Assembly (NCBI RefSeq): GCF_038502225.1
Contig: NC_091292.1
Span: forward strand, 48,184,114 to 48,248,113
Source: Cherax quadricarinatus
Lineage: Eukaryota; Arthropoda; Malacostraca; Decapoda; Parastacidae
Direction of reading: 5' to 3'
Length of the DNA stretch: 64,000 bases
Position numbers and translations under genes: made by a program. Below, in pieces: positions 1 to 11,006 of the stretch (within the stretch, counting starts at the first letter, position 1; every line of letters starts with the position of its first letter). Under the pieces are notes generated by a model. The model was not told the DNA's origin. It made no database searches and saw only the letters and a list, made by a program, of their open reading frames with translations.

Positions 1-689
1 TACTTAGGGCACGCGAGAGGGGTTTCTTGCAGTTCTTAATGAAAACAGAGTTCCACGAGTCTGGACCCGGGGCTGAGTGCATAGGCATGTTGTCAATGGG
101 TAATGTCGAAAATCTGACATACATTTATGGAGTTTTGAGGCTCATTCATGAAGAAATCATTTGGGTCGTCGATCCTCAGACCGATTAGTGGTTCACTAAA
201 CACAGAGTCGTACTGGGGTTTCAATATTTCACTCATTTCCTTGTTGTCATCTGCGTAAGTCCCATCCTGTCTGAGTAAGGGCCCGATACTAGATGTGGTA
301 TTTGCCTTGTTTTTGGCATATGAAAAGAAATATTTTGAATTTCTTTCAATTTCACTAATAGCTTTAAGCTCCTCCTGCCTCTCCTGGTTCCTGTAACAGT
401 CATTTAACTTAAGTTCAATAGTTTCCACTTCCCTGGTCAGCGCCTCCTTTCGTGTATCAGATATTCTAGCACTCCTGAGGAGCTCAGTGACTCTTCGTCT
501 TCTGTCAAGGGAGCGTCTTTCTCTCTCCAGTTTACTCCTGCTCTTCTTCTTTCTTAGGGTAATGTGCCTAGAACATGCTTCGGCTGCCAGGAAGTTGATC
601 CTTTCAAGGCACTGGTTTGGATCCATGTCATTTAAGACATCTTCCCAACATGTTTCGTTTAGGACATGGTTTACCTGCTCCCAGTTGAN
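1..689 (-). pseudogene. Non-LTR retrotransposon ORF2 fragment (linker and start of RT)
   Basis: Part of the second ORF of a CR1/Jockey-type LINE, read from the minus strand. The open stretch at 93-626 holds the basic, coiled region that lies between the endonuclease and reverse transcriptase domains. It is rich in R, K and E (for example KKKSRSKLERERRSLDRRRR) and is followed by the family-typical pattern S-K-Y-F-F-S-Y-A then I-G-P-L-L. Below position 93 the translation continues towards the RT entry motif A-P-G-P-D-S-W-N, which runs off the window. The start at 626 is only the first in-frame ATG; the endonuclease half is cut off by the N gap. Family assignment comes from domain pattern only. 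Confidence 0.75.
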
Positions 690-788
690 NNNNNNNNNNN
701 NNNNNNNNNNNNNNNNNNNNNNNNNNNNNNNNNNNNNNNNNNNNNNNNNNNNNNNNNNNNNNNNNNNNNNNNNNNNNNNNNNNNNNNN
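690..788. other. Assembly gap (99 N)
   Basis: A run of N of about 99 bases. It interrupts the LINE fragment to its left, so the true distance and content here are unknown. Confidence 0.99.
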
Positions 789-833
789 TAGTTTCCTTTA
801 ATATAACGGTTAAATCTATAAGAAACAAACTTA

Positions 834-1261
834 GATCGACACCATGCCTAACCCTTCTAGGGTAGGGTAGGTGCCTGAGCCCGAGCCTTTAGCTCATAAG
901 ACTGTCATTCCCATTTGCCTCCTTGGGGCGGGGATGGTAGACCAGAGAGGCCTAGCTTGTGGCTAGGCCTGGGGACAGTTGGTCCCAAAGATGAGGAAAT
1001 AAGTCACTCCGTCTGACTTTTTTGGGTTATCCTAGGTTCTCTACACATATGCTGCTATGTATGATAATTCTATGTAATTGTATTTGTGTATACCTGAATA
1101 AATTTACTTACTTACTTACTTACTTACTTGTGCCTCCTCCCATGGGAGACTTAGGTCTCAGACACTCCCTAAAGAGGGAGCCAAGGCTGGGCCACCACTT
1201 GGAAAAGGCCCGGGCCGGGAGAATACCGGCTAATCTTTAATAATAATAATAATAATAATAA
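834..1261 (+). mobile_element. Retroposon with (TTAC)n and (TAA)n tracts and a 15-bp target duplication
   Basis: The 15-mer TAAGAAACAAACTTA occurs at 819-833 and again at 1262-1276 and brackets this 428-bp block, which is the signature of one retroposition event. The block contains a (TTAC)n tract at 1104-1129, straight after TGAATAAATT, then a GC-rich module, and ends in (TAA)n at 1238-1264. The (TAA)n end next to the right duplication marks the 3' end, so the insert is in + orientation. No coding region and no clear tRNA head are visible. It is either a SINE or a 5'-truncated LINE tail, and the two internal tails suggest a composite. Confidence 0.7.
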
Positions 1262-1276
1262 TAAGAAACAAACTTA

Positions 1277-1658
1277 AACACAATCTCGTCTCTTAATCTG
1301 TCTATAAACATTATAAACACTATGTGTATAAAAACTAAGACAAACTGAACATTAGTTGGGTTGCTGTTGTCAGCATTTCTCAAGCTAGAGAGCAGTGGAT
1401 GATGGGTGCCATCCCCCATTTTCTGTTGGGTGAGTTACCCAGCTCCCATTGGATGAATGCTGGGTGAGCACCCGTTTTCTTTAGGCTGCCCATTCTCTGT
1501 GATTGAGTCTGGAGGGACTCATTTATACTGATTTATTTTGTGAAACGCTAGTTTTACAGCTTTTTTTGAGGGAACTTAGCTCGTAGGTTATTTGTACACT
1601 GTAGTACAACATATTTGAACCACAGCGTGGCCTTTATCCGGTTCGAGCACGACCAAAT
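1277..1658. other. Unannotated intronic sequence
   Basis: No gene, tRNA-like sequence or recognised repeat was found in this stretch. Confidence 0.5.
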
Positions 1659-2692
1659 TGTTTAGAAATGGTTTACCAGCTAAGGTTAAAGTTTAAATAT
1701 AGAGGTAACTTAGCTTTATAAGAGAGCTATCACCCACACATCCACCCCTGCAGGTGAGGTCTTGAGAAGCTGTCTTAACCACTTCGCAATGGGCTGAAAT
1801 GGAAAAGGCTTAATAATAAATTACCCCTAGGGGGTATTACATCAGCATATTTCATTCACTGGTTGCTGACAAAACTTACGTGTGTGGACTCAGACGTTCG
1901 CTTCTCACTGGGTTTTATGATAAGTTACTAATTCGTAACTTGTACTCAACTGTGCAGTCAATCGTACTCATTAATTAGCACACTTACCTGGGTATATGTA
2001 TCTGACCCGTAGTTATGCCCGAATATCCGATGTCTTGATTGAAAAATAGTGTTCTTTGAAATATGTCTCAATACACTCTGTTGGATCGCAACACTCGTTG
2101 TTACACTGTTCATCAATAATTGTTCACACCATAATGTCACTAAAGAAGCTGATCACACTTCTCTGCAAGTGTTTATTGGGATTCGTTTGTGCAAAACACG
2201 TGGAACAATGTTCTTCATTGATTATCCCGGCACGTCAATGTCTCTCTCAGTAGAGTCAAAAGTAATCTCACCTCACAGCATCATACGCCGCCACAATGTC
2301 CCTAGAACATAAAGGAAAAGTTGACACAGCAATTTTTCCCTCTTTGCCACTTCCACTATGAAGCAAAGCAGAATGCTTGATTCTTGCTGTCTTAAGCATA
2401 GACAACAATGTACACTATCTTTACCATGGTAAAAAGGTGGGAGCAGGATTTTCCTTAATTGTTCTGCTAAGGTAAGAGATGGACTGTCTCTCATAACTAA
2501 ACTATTTGTAACATCAGATTCTTGCAAGGAGCAGCGGTCACTTGACCACTTCACATACTCATATTGCATCTGGGATCAATTACTTGCTGTAGCAGTAAAG
2601 AAGATGTTTGCCCATTCTGAGAGGGCTGAGCCCCTTAGGGCTGAAAGGAGCTGAAGGGGCTAATACCCTCCTCCTGAAGAAAATTTCTCCAG
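1659..2692 (-). mobile_element. LTR-like element, copy L (inverted relative of 4682-5740)
   Basis: This block is a diverged reverse complement of the element at 4682-5740. Shared landmarks in inverted order are the CCCCTAGGGG segment, the segment around a GACAGCAAGAATC-type run, the CAGCCCC-rich run and the ends TGTTTAGAAAT (outer) and GAAAATTTCTCCAGA (inner). Its length of about 1.03 kb fits the 1059 bp of the other copy. No matching target duplication is visible: the outer flank is CAAAT and the inner one AATAC. It is therefore older than copy R or was rearranged. It has no ORF of its own. Confidence 0.6.
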
Positions 2693-4577
2693 AAATACAA
2701 TGTATTTCAGGGCATAGTTCAGCTGCCCAGACAACTTTTGTTCTTAGTAGGGAAATTAGATCTAGCAAAAGTGATCCCAAATGGATGAACGATAGATTTA
2801 AACATCTCATTGTTCAAAAGAAAGGCATATATAGGCGTATAAAAAGAGGGGATGGACAGCTAAGAAATCAATATAGTAATTAAAGAGAGAAGAAAGATTA
2901 GGACAAGGTAGGCCAACTTAAGAGAAACTCGGGTCAGAACACTGACAATGATAAGGAAATGAGAACTTTTCAACACTTACTTCCTCTCAGTTTTTACTCA
3001 GGAAGATGCTAGCGAAATTCCAGAAATAATAAATTATGTAGAACAGAACGATATTAAACTATGCATGATTGGGATAACTAGTGACATGGTCCTCAGACAA
3101 ATAGAGAAATTAAAACTTAACAGATCTCCAGGCCCTGATGAACTGTTTGCAAGGGTTTTAAAGGAATGTAAAGAGGAACTTAGCATATCTTTGGCTAATC
3201 TTTTCAATAAATCACTACAAACTGGCATAGTGCCTGATAAGTGGAAAATGGCAAATGTAAAACCCATTTACAAGGCAGGTGACAGGTGCTTGGCTTCGAA
3301 CTATAGACCAATAAGCCTTACCTCCATAGTGGGAAAATTTATGGAATCAATAATTGTCGAATCAATTCGTAGTCATCTTGACAGGCATAAATTGATTAAT
3401 GAATCTCAGCACAGCTTTACAAAAGGGTGTTCCTGTCTTACGAATTTACTATCTTTTTTCTACTAAGGTATTTGAGGAGGTAGATCATGGTGTTGAATAT
3501 GAAATTGTGTATATGGACTTCAGTAAGGTTTTCAATAGAGTTCCACATCAGAGGAAACTTAGTGCACACAGAAGAGGAGGAGAAATTGTTCCTGGGTAGA
3601 GGCATGGTTGACCAATAGGCAGCAGAGAGTTTGCATAAATGGGGAGAAATCAGAATGGGGGCACATCACAAGCGGTGTTCCACAAGCGTCAGTATTGGGC
3701 CCCTTGTTGTTCACAATTTACATAAATGCCATAGATGAGGGAATAAATAGTTACATGAGCAAGTTTGCCGGTGACACCAAATTAAGCCATTCAATTCATT
3801 CTAATGAGGATATTAGAGCACTCCAGGATGATTTGAATAGACTGATGCAGTGGTCAGAAAAGTGGCAGATGCAGTTTAATGTAGACAAATGCAAACTTCT
3901 AAATGTTGGACAGGAAAATAAGCATGCTACATATAAACTAAATATTTTAGATCTTAATATTGCTGATTGCAAAAAGGATTTAGGAGTTCTGGTTAGCAGT
4001 AATCTGAAACCAAGACAACAATGCGTAAGTGATCGCAATAAAGCTAACTGAATCCTTGGCTGCATATCAAGAAGTATTAATAATTGAACTCCTCAGGTTG
4101 TTCTTCAACTCTATATATCTTTCCTTAGGCCTCATTTAGATAATGCTGCACAATTCTGGTCACCGTATTACAGAATGGATATAAATGCACTGGAAAACGT
4201 AGAGAGGAGGATGACAAAGTTGATCCCACATATCAGAAATCTTCCCTAAGAGGATAGACTGAGGGCCCTGAATCTGCACTCTTTAGAAAAGCATAGAATT
4301 AGGGGGGGATATGACTGAGGTGTATAAATGGAAAAAAAAACGAATAAATATAGGGGATGTAAATAGAATGCTAAAAATATCTAGCCTAGAGAGGTCTCGC
4401 AGCAATGGCTTTAAGTTGGAAATATTCAGATTCAGGAAGGATATAGGAAAGCACTGGTTTGGTAATAGAGTTGTAGATGAGTGGGACAAATTCCCGAGTA
4501 TCGTCATAGAAGCTAAGACTTTTTGTAGTTTTAAAAATAGGTTAGATAAATACATGAGTGGGTGTGGGTGGGTGTGA
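2693..4577 (+). pseudogene. LINE family A copy A1: RT remnant
   Basis: A decayed CR1-like reverse transcriptase. The order along the strand is the linker with KGIYRRIKRG (about 2815), RT with SPGPDELF (3128), NYRPISLTSI (3299) and a frameshift near 3466. It continues with MDFSKVF (3514), GVPQASVLGPLL (3676) and the thumb and C-terminal region with HWFGNRVVDEW (4452). The catalytic motif reads FAGD (about 3769) instead of F/YADD, so one essential aspartate is gone. At least three frame breaks separate 3065-3466, 3399-3599, 3608-4051 and 4311-4577. The 5' endonuclease half is missing, the usual 5' truncation. Copies A2 (25380) and A3 (53821) are relatives. Confidence 0.85.
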
Positions 4578-5822
4578 GTTGGACCTGACTAGCTTGTGCT
4601 ACTAAGTCAGATGCCGTGCTCCTTCCTTAATAGAATGTGACCTGACCTGACCTGACTAGGTTAGGGCATCGGCTTAAGCCGTGTGGAGAAATTTTCTCCA
4701 GGAGGGGGGTATCAGCCCCCTTCAGCCCCTTCAGCCCCTTTCAGCCCTGAGGGGCCCAGACCTCTCAGAAGGGGCAAGCGTCTTGTTTACTGCTACAGTG
4801 AGTAATTGATCACAGATGCCATATGAGTATGCGACCTGTGGTCAACCGACCATTGCTCCTTGCAGTCCAGTGTTGCAGAGTGTATTTTAATAAGAGACAG
4901 TACATCTCTTACTTTAGCAGGACAATTAAGGAAAATCCTGCTCCTACTTTGTTACCATAGTAAAGATAGTGGACATTGTTGTCTATGCTTAAGACAGCAA
5001 GAATCAAACCTTCTGCTTTGCTTCATCGAGGAAGTGGCAAGGAAGCAAAAAGTACTAGGTCAGCTTTTTTTTGTGCAAGGGGAGTGACGGCATGGGGCGC
5101 TGTGGCATCTTCAGATTACTTTTGACTCTACTGAGAGTGACACTGACACCAGGATAACCAACAAAGAACGATCTGTGCATTAGTGTGAACAAAGTGTCTC
5201 ACAAAACACAATAAACACTTAAGAGAAGTGTGATCAGCTTCTCTTGTGATAAGATTGTGAACAATAAAGACAAATCTGGTGGAACATAGTGTACCAGTGT
5301 GCGTTTCCTAGACAATGGAAGACGTGGACATCCAAGGACACTTCAGCTTCTATCAAGTCACCGATACCTGTCGAAGGTGTGAAGAACACCATAGCTCACG
5401 TTACAAGAGCAAGGTATGTTACGAATTTCTTGTAGTACGGGGGACTGCACAGTTCTTGAGTCGCAAGGAGTTTGTAATCAACCTATAGTCGGCAGTAAGG
5501 TGTGGACTTTTGAGTCCAAACAAGTATGTATTTTGTCAGCCATCAGTGAATGAAATATGCTGACATAACACCCCCTAGGGGTAATTTATAATCTTACAAA
5601 TTATAATTCTTGACAGCCCGTTGTGAGATGGTTTCGACAGCTTCTAGACCTCGTCTGCAGGGGCGGCTGTGCAGGCGATGAGTTGTCTTTAAGTTAAGTT
5701 TTCACTGTTTAAACTTAGCTGGTAATGCCATTTCTCAACAAGCCGGTAGGAAAATTGGACCTACCTCGCATGTGCCAGTAGGCCTGCCACAGTGTTCCTT
5801 CTTTCTTATGTTCTTGTGTTCT
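4578..5822 (+). mobile_element. LINE family A copy A1: 3' UTR, split by an LTR-like insertion
   Basis: After the stop the 3' UTR runs to 4681, is interrupted by the 1059-bp element at 4682-5740, and resumes at 5741. It ends at about 5822 with the family tail TTCTTTCTTATGTTCTTGTG. The intact order can be read from copy A3 at about 55040-55145. A TAC/CCA-rich simple repeat follows at 5818-5850. Confidence 0.8.
4682..5740 (+). mobile_element. Solo-LTR-like element, copy R, with AGCCG target duplication
   Basis: A 1059-bp insertion that starts TGTGGAGAAAT and ends ATTTCTCAACA, giving TG...CA ends and short imperfect inverted termini. AGCCG is present once on each side (4677-4681 and 5741-5745), while the related LINE copy A3 has a single AGCCG at 55070-55074 in the same context. 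That is an in-window empty site. TG...CA ends, a 5-bp duplication, AATAAA motifs and no ORF fit a solo LTR. A non-autonomous DNA transposon is the alternative. No internal retroelement of this family was found in the window. Confidence 0.75.
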
Positions 5823-5850
5823 ACTACTACTACTACTACCACCATTACTA

Positions 5851-7371
5851 CTAATACTTCTTCTTTCACTTCGTCATGACTTTTTAATACTCGAAGTTGG
5901 AGCAAAACGTTGGACCGTCTTCTTAATGAGCATTTTGGCTATTAATTGCTGCTAATAGTGGTCTTCTATTTGTGTCGTCTACATCATCATCGAGAAGTTA
6001 AACATCAATAGTGGCAGAACAAGCAAGTTCTGGGAAGTTTCCCTTGAAGTAGAGCTTGACTAAGTATGTCTTGAAAAAGCTTCGCACAGATCAAAACCTT
6101 GTCCCCTGAAAAGCTCATGGGTCGGAGCGTGGAGAGAAAAAAAAACCTCAAAAAATATGAAAATTGAGTTATTGTTACCGAAAAATAACTGAACTTTCTG
6201 GCAACACTCTGGTATAATTATTATCCTCGTACGATGCTTCTAAAAGGAATTACAGCCATTTATAACAGGCATAGTGACAGCACTTTGCGTCATATTGCGT
6301 ACCAAGCGCTGACGCGGCATTGTTTATGTTTTTCCCCGGTGTTATTTTTATCCTTTTCTTATATCTTTATGTCTAGTATAATACAAATTCACTGTCTGAG
6401 ATCATGGCAGAGTGGGCGGAGATAATATGATCAAGTAACCAATCAGGTACCCTGGGAATATTGCATAAAATGGCCGACATCTCCAGCCAACAAAATATTC
6501 CATACCCACGCTAATATCAATTATAAGGCTTATTTATCTATCACAATTGATCTATTATGACATAACGCAATATAATAATAGCATATAAACATAAAAAGTA
6601 CACCTTAAAAAATAATATATAGCATAATATGATGCCCCGACGAAAAAATTTCTATCGATATTTGCCCTGAAGGTGAAGAAAGGGTCCGTTCTCTCATATG
6701 TGATGAGAGAAAACGGAGATTTACAATGGTTAACTGTAATAAACACTCGTAGGTCACGGAAAAAGTAAAATAAAGGGAATTTTTCGGGGAAAAAAATATT
6801 TCCCGGGCACCTGGGGTGCTGCGCGCTTCGGCCAATATCTCGAAAGTAAGTTATTTACCTATTTAGGGGCACTCCATCCTTATTTATGAAGGAATTGGCT
6901 TGATTTTCACAACAAACATAGAAGAATGATTGCTTTACAAGTTGACAGGTACCTTTCTGAAGTATCCCAAATATTTTCAGATTTGTGTGGACAACAAGAC
7001 CGACATCTTCCAAAATGTCAAAAAAGTTATTAAACTTTATTTTTTTTAGCATGAAGATAAGATTTATTATATAATTGGGGCCTCACAAATGATGGAATTA
7101 GAAGTGTTCTATCAGCAGAAAGTGTCAAAACCACTTTTCCAAGTACCACTGAGTACTTGAGTACTGCCAAATGTAATTTTTCGTAAATTTTGCATATTTC
7201 ATTTCCTTTTTGGCCGATATGATTGAAACTTCAGCAAAGGCTCTTTAATATAAGCTTCTAATAGTACACCAAAAATGAATGTAATCGGTTCATAAATAAA
7301 GAAGTCGAGTCCGTCCCATGACCCGCCCCTTCACTTCAGTAACGTAAGCAATACGTTAGCATCTTCAAACT
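5851..7371. other. Unannotated intronic sequence
   Basis: AT-rich sequence with only short spurious ORFs. No repeat unit, tRNA-like head or recognisable protein was seen. Confidence 0.45.
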
Positions 7372-7513
7372 ATGGAACGGGTGGGGCATGAACCCATGGC
7401 AAGGAAGCTGGGAAACTCCAGGCCAGTGCATAAGCCAGTTGGCCCAGTGGCTTACGCACTGGCCTGGAGTTTTACCACTCATTCGCCATGGGTTCAAACC
7501 CTACCTGTTCCAT
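7372..7513. repeat. Head-to-head pair of tRNA-like sequences (palindrome)
   Basis: Two copies of a tRNA-like sequence face away from each other around position 7443. The + copy has an A-box-like GGCCCAGTGGCTTACGC and a B box GGGTTCAAACCC. The left copy is its reverse complement with a few changes and an indel. The outer ends GGAACGGGT and ACCTGTTCC also pair. It is a short fold-back element derived from tRNA-type SINE heads. No flanking duplication was found. Confidence 0.65.
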
Positions 7514-8331
7514 GTGTTGTTTACAGCCGTGTTACGGTTTCGTGATTCATCTTGATATTGTACATATCATGATAAAAGAAAGATAATTTACTGACCAGTC
7601 TTGTCACTTTAACTCTGGAGTTTCCTCCTCATCTACTTTGCCTTGTCTTTCATATAATATTTGATTTATTGAATAATTTTCACTAATATTTGTGAGTTAA
7701 TTTTACTGTGAGGTTCAGTGTTATGGATCTGTCAGTGTCTACATGCACGTTTTAGCGCCTAGTTTTGTATTAGTGTTGTATTTGCAGTGTTGATATTGAT
7801 AAGTTGCCGATGTTGATGCTGGTGTTTGTTCTCACCTAAACGTTCATAAGTACGAGTGTAGAAGTGTGAACACACAAGCAAGAAGTTGTATATACCGAGC
7901 CACCACTAATTTCCTCTTAACTACCATTAACAGTTATACGTTTGGTCAACCTGTGAAGGGCAACCTCTCGCTAACAGTCAACAACAATCAGAGGAAGAAA
8001 TGTAAAGTCAGTGTCACTCACAATGTTACTGTAAGTACCTGACACCCAAGTTACTACATCTGTTGTTAAAGTACAACTTTATTTTTACTACCAACTTTAT
8101 CAACGTTTTCGTTAACTATATCTACTTCTACTAATTCTACTTTCACTCTTTCTGATTTTACTTTTAAGTAGACTTTTCTACTTTACCAACTACTGCTTAA
8201 CTTTCACCTACTATTACGTTTTCCTATCGTATCTTCTACTACTACATCTAATGTTCTTTAATAAAAACTTCAACTACCAGTATATTTCCTTTACTACTTA
8301 TAAAGTTCCATACTTTTGTCTTTGTAAAATT
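7514..8331. other. Unannotated intronic sequence, pyrimidine-rich to the right
   Basis: No gene found. From about 8050 the + strand becomes rich in TAC/TTC triplets and grades into the minisatellite, which probably expanded from this triplet-rich background. Confidence 0.45.
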
Positions 8332-9125
8332 AATTCTACTGTTTCTGGTAATACTATTACTAGTACTGCTGCTTCTGGTAATACTATTACTAGTACTGCT
8401 GCTTCTGGTAATGCTATTACTAGTACTGCTGCTTCTGGTAATACTATTACTAGTGCTGCTGCTTCTGGTAATGCTATTACTAGTACTGCTGCTTCTGGTA
8501 ATATTATTACTAGTGCTGCTGCTTCTGTTAATACTATTACTAGTACTGCTGCTTCTGGTAATACTATTACTAGTACTGCTGCTTCTGGTAATACTATTAC
8601 TAGTACTGCTGCTTCTGGTAATATTATTACTAGTGCTGCTGCTTCTGGTAATACTATTACTAGTGCTGCTGCTTCTGGTAATACTATTACTAGTACTGTT
8701 GCTTCTGGTAATACTATTACTAGTACTGCTACTTCTGGTAATACTATTACTAGTGCTGCTGCTTCTGGTAATACTATTACTAGTACTGCTGCTTCTGGAA
8801 ATACTATTACTAGTGCTCCTGCTTCTGGTAATACTATTACTAGTACTGCTGCTTCTGGTAATACTATTACTAGTACTGCTGCTTCTGGTAATACTATTAC
8901 TAGTGCTGCTGCTTCTGGTAATACTATTACTAGTATTGCTGCTTCTGGTAATACTATTACTAGTACTGCTGCTTCTGGTAATACTATTACTAGTGCTGCT
9001 GCTTCTGGTAATACTATTACTAGTGCTGCTGCTTCTGGTAATACTATTACTAGTACTGCTGCTTCTGGTAATACTATTACTAGTACTGCTGCTTCTGGTA
9101 ATACTATTACTAGTGCTGCTGCTAC
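8332..9125. repeat. 30-bp minisatellite, about 26 units
   Basis: A head-to-tail array with a period of exactly 30 bp. The unit contains TCTGGTAATACTATTACTAG followed by an ACTGCTGCT or GCTGCTGCT segment, so neighbouring units differ mainly at one A/G position. The period is a multiple of three and the unit lacks stops in several frames, so long ORFs appear on both strands (repeats of TASGNTITS and of SSSTSNSITR). These are products of the repeat and not supported as genes. Confidence 0.95.
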
Positions 9126-9492
9126 TATTGATATATCTTGTAATTCTTCTTCTTCTTCTTCTTCTGTTTTCTTTCACTTCTACTTTATCTTTCATTACTC
9201 TTACTTAAAATTAATCTCTCTTTACAACTTGTGCTGAGTCTACAGATTATGTTTTCTACTACAACATCAATTTTCTTTGCACTGCTTTTTTTTTCTAATA
9301 TTCACATTAATTTTATTAGTACTAATACATTTCCTCTAATCACTTTTATTTATACTTATGCTAACATTACTTCCACCGCTACTGTTACTATTGTTTGCTC
9401 CTGAGGTACAATTTCTACTTTAAATATTTCTAACATATTTTTAGTGTGTTTATTTTTTTATGTTAGATATTTCCTTCTTTGTCACTGTAAGT
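9126..9492. other. Unannotated, T-rich sequence
   Basis: TTC/TAC-rich sequence to the right of the minisatellite. No gene or known repeat was recognised before the LINE remnant begins. Confidence 0.45.
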
Positions 9493-10190
9493 TTATATTC
9501 CATGAGGTACCCATGGGTAAGGCGAGTATGGCCAATGCAGAGCCGGGAGAGAGCAGTCTCCAGAGTACGGCAACGATGGTAAGAAGATGGCCACAAACCT
9601 GAAAGCGGTTATGGTGCATGCCCGACCACCGTTGTTGCCAACGTCCGCCAAGACGAGCAGAGATGCCTGAAAAATAATCCCTGAACGGTATACCTCTATA
9701 GGAAACCGGAAGCTCTTATACCGCTGAGCACACAGCAGCAGTATCCGCTGGTTCGTTGCCCTGCACATCAACGTGTCCAAGGACCCAACAGAAAACTGTC
9801 TTTGTTCTTGCTAGCCACACGGGGCAACCATAGTTGAATGCGAAGGACTGAAGGATGAAGGGAATCAAATTGTATAATGGCTTGTAAGGCACTGAAGGAA
9901 TCTGAAATGATCACAAACGTCGAAGGAGACATGTAATTCAGAGAAACGTAATGAGGATGATATACAACTCCGTGGTATAAATAGCAGCCGAGTCTAACAA
10001 ATGTCCTCAGACAACATTGTCAGAGAACACTGCCGCAAACCCAACACCATCAGATGATTCGGAACCATCTGTATAAACAGCAACGGCATGAGCATGCGGT
10101 CGTAAGTTGCCACCAAAGAAGAAATGTGAGGTTTCCATGTCAACATGACCATATCACATTCTGGAATATGTGAGCCACATAAACACAATG
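9493..10190 (-). pseudogene. I/Jockey-type LINE: RNase H domain and C-terminus
   Basis: On the minus strand the RNase H motifs appear in order but in different frames. VYTDGSESSDGVGFA is near 10085-10040, ISDSFSALQAI near 9910-9875, WVLGHVDVQGNEPADTAA near 9780-9730, and the post-RNase H segment ALSRLCIGHTRLTHGYLME ends at about 9493. An RNase H after RT is characteristic of the I clade and relatives. Several frameshifts make it non-functional. The 3' end is lost where the pyrimidine-rich region begins. Confidence 0.85.
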
Positions 10191-11006
10191 GAATATATGG
10201 GATAAGGGGACGTCTAGTGAAGGTAATGAAATGGGTTTTTGTACTAGAAAATTTAAAGCCATGAGAAGTGGTCCAATGAGAAACTCGGTAAATCGCCTCC
10301 TGAAGGGAGGCTGCTAATAGGCGACAGTCAGTGCCTGAGAACGCTAAAGTGAAATTATCTACTTAAAGTGACGACCAAATATGCGATGGAAAAATGGAAG
10401 GTAGGTCATTTATAGCTAGGAGAAAAAGAGTAGTGCTGAGGACACAACCTTGTGGGACTCCCTCGGCTTGTACAAAGTCTAAGGAAAGTGAGGCGCCTTC
10501 ACGGAACAGAAAATGTGTCACATAAGAAAGCAGCAAGGAAGGTTGGTAGATTACCTCGGAGGCCTAAGAAATGGTCTTTGGCTAAAATGCTATACCTCCA
10601 AGCGGTGTCATATACCTTCTCAAGATCCTAAAAGACTCCTAGGATGGAGTGTTTTTTTTTAGCAAAGGCATTTCGCAAATATGTATTTAAGTGGAGCCGG
10701 GGTCCAAAGTAGAGTGGCCCTTGCGAAAGCCATATTGGCGATGGGAAGACTATTGTGAGTCTCCAAGAACAATAACAGGCGTCTATTCACCAATCGTTCC
10801 ATCACTTTGCAGACTACACTGGTCAGGGCAATGGAACGATAGTGAGAGGTATCAAGCCTCGAGGTGCCTGGTTTGCGAAAAGGTAGTACGATGCAGCTTT
10901 CAATTGTTGAGGGAGAACCCCTCGTGCCCAAATAAGATTGAAAAGACGCAAAAGGACTGGAAGGGCCGTAGAATGCAGATGTTGTAGCATACTGTAATGA
11001 ATATCA
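10191..11006 (-). pseudogene. I/Jockey-type LINE: RT domain, second part
   Basis: RT palm and finger motifs on the minus strand: HYSMLQHLH and LIWARGVLPQQLK near 10995-10920, RSIALTSVVCKVMERLVNRR (10840-10780) and LEKVYDTAWRY (about 10620-10580). The catalytic region near 10365 reads VDNF after a stop instead of FVDDF. Frameshifts and the altered catalytic motif show a dead copy. The first part of RT lies on the far side of the ribozyme-type insertion at 11007-11587. Confidence 0.8.

Noticed and set aside
8248..9237. ORFs of 328, 315 and 265 codons as serine/threonine-rich or leucine-rich proteins
   Set aside because: They are translations of the 30-bp minisatellite in different frames and strands, with no non-repeat domain, signal peptide or splice context.
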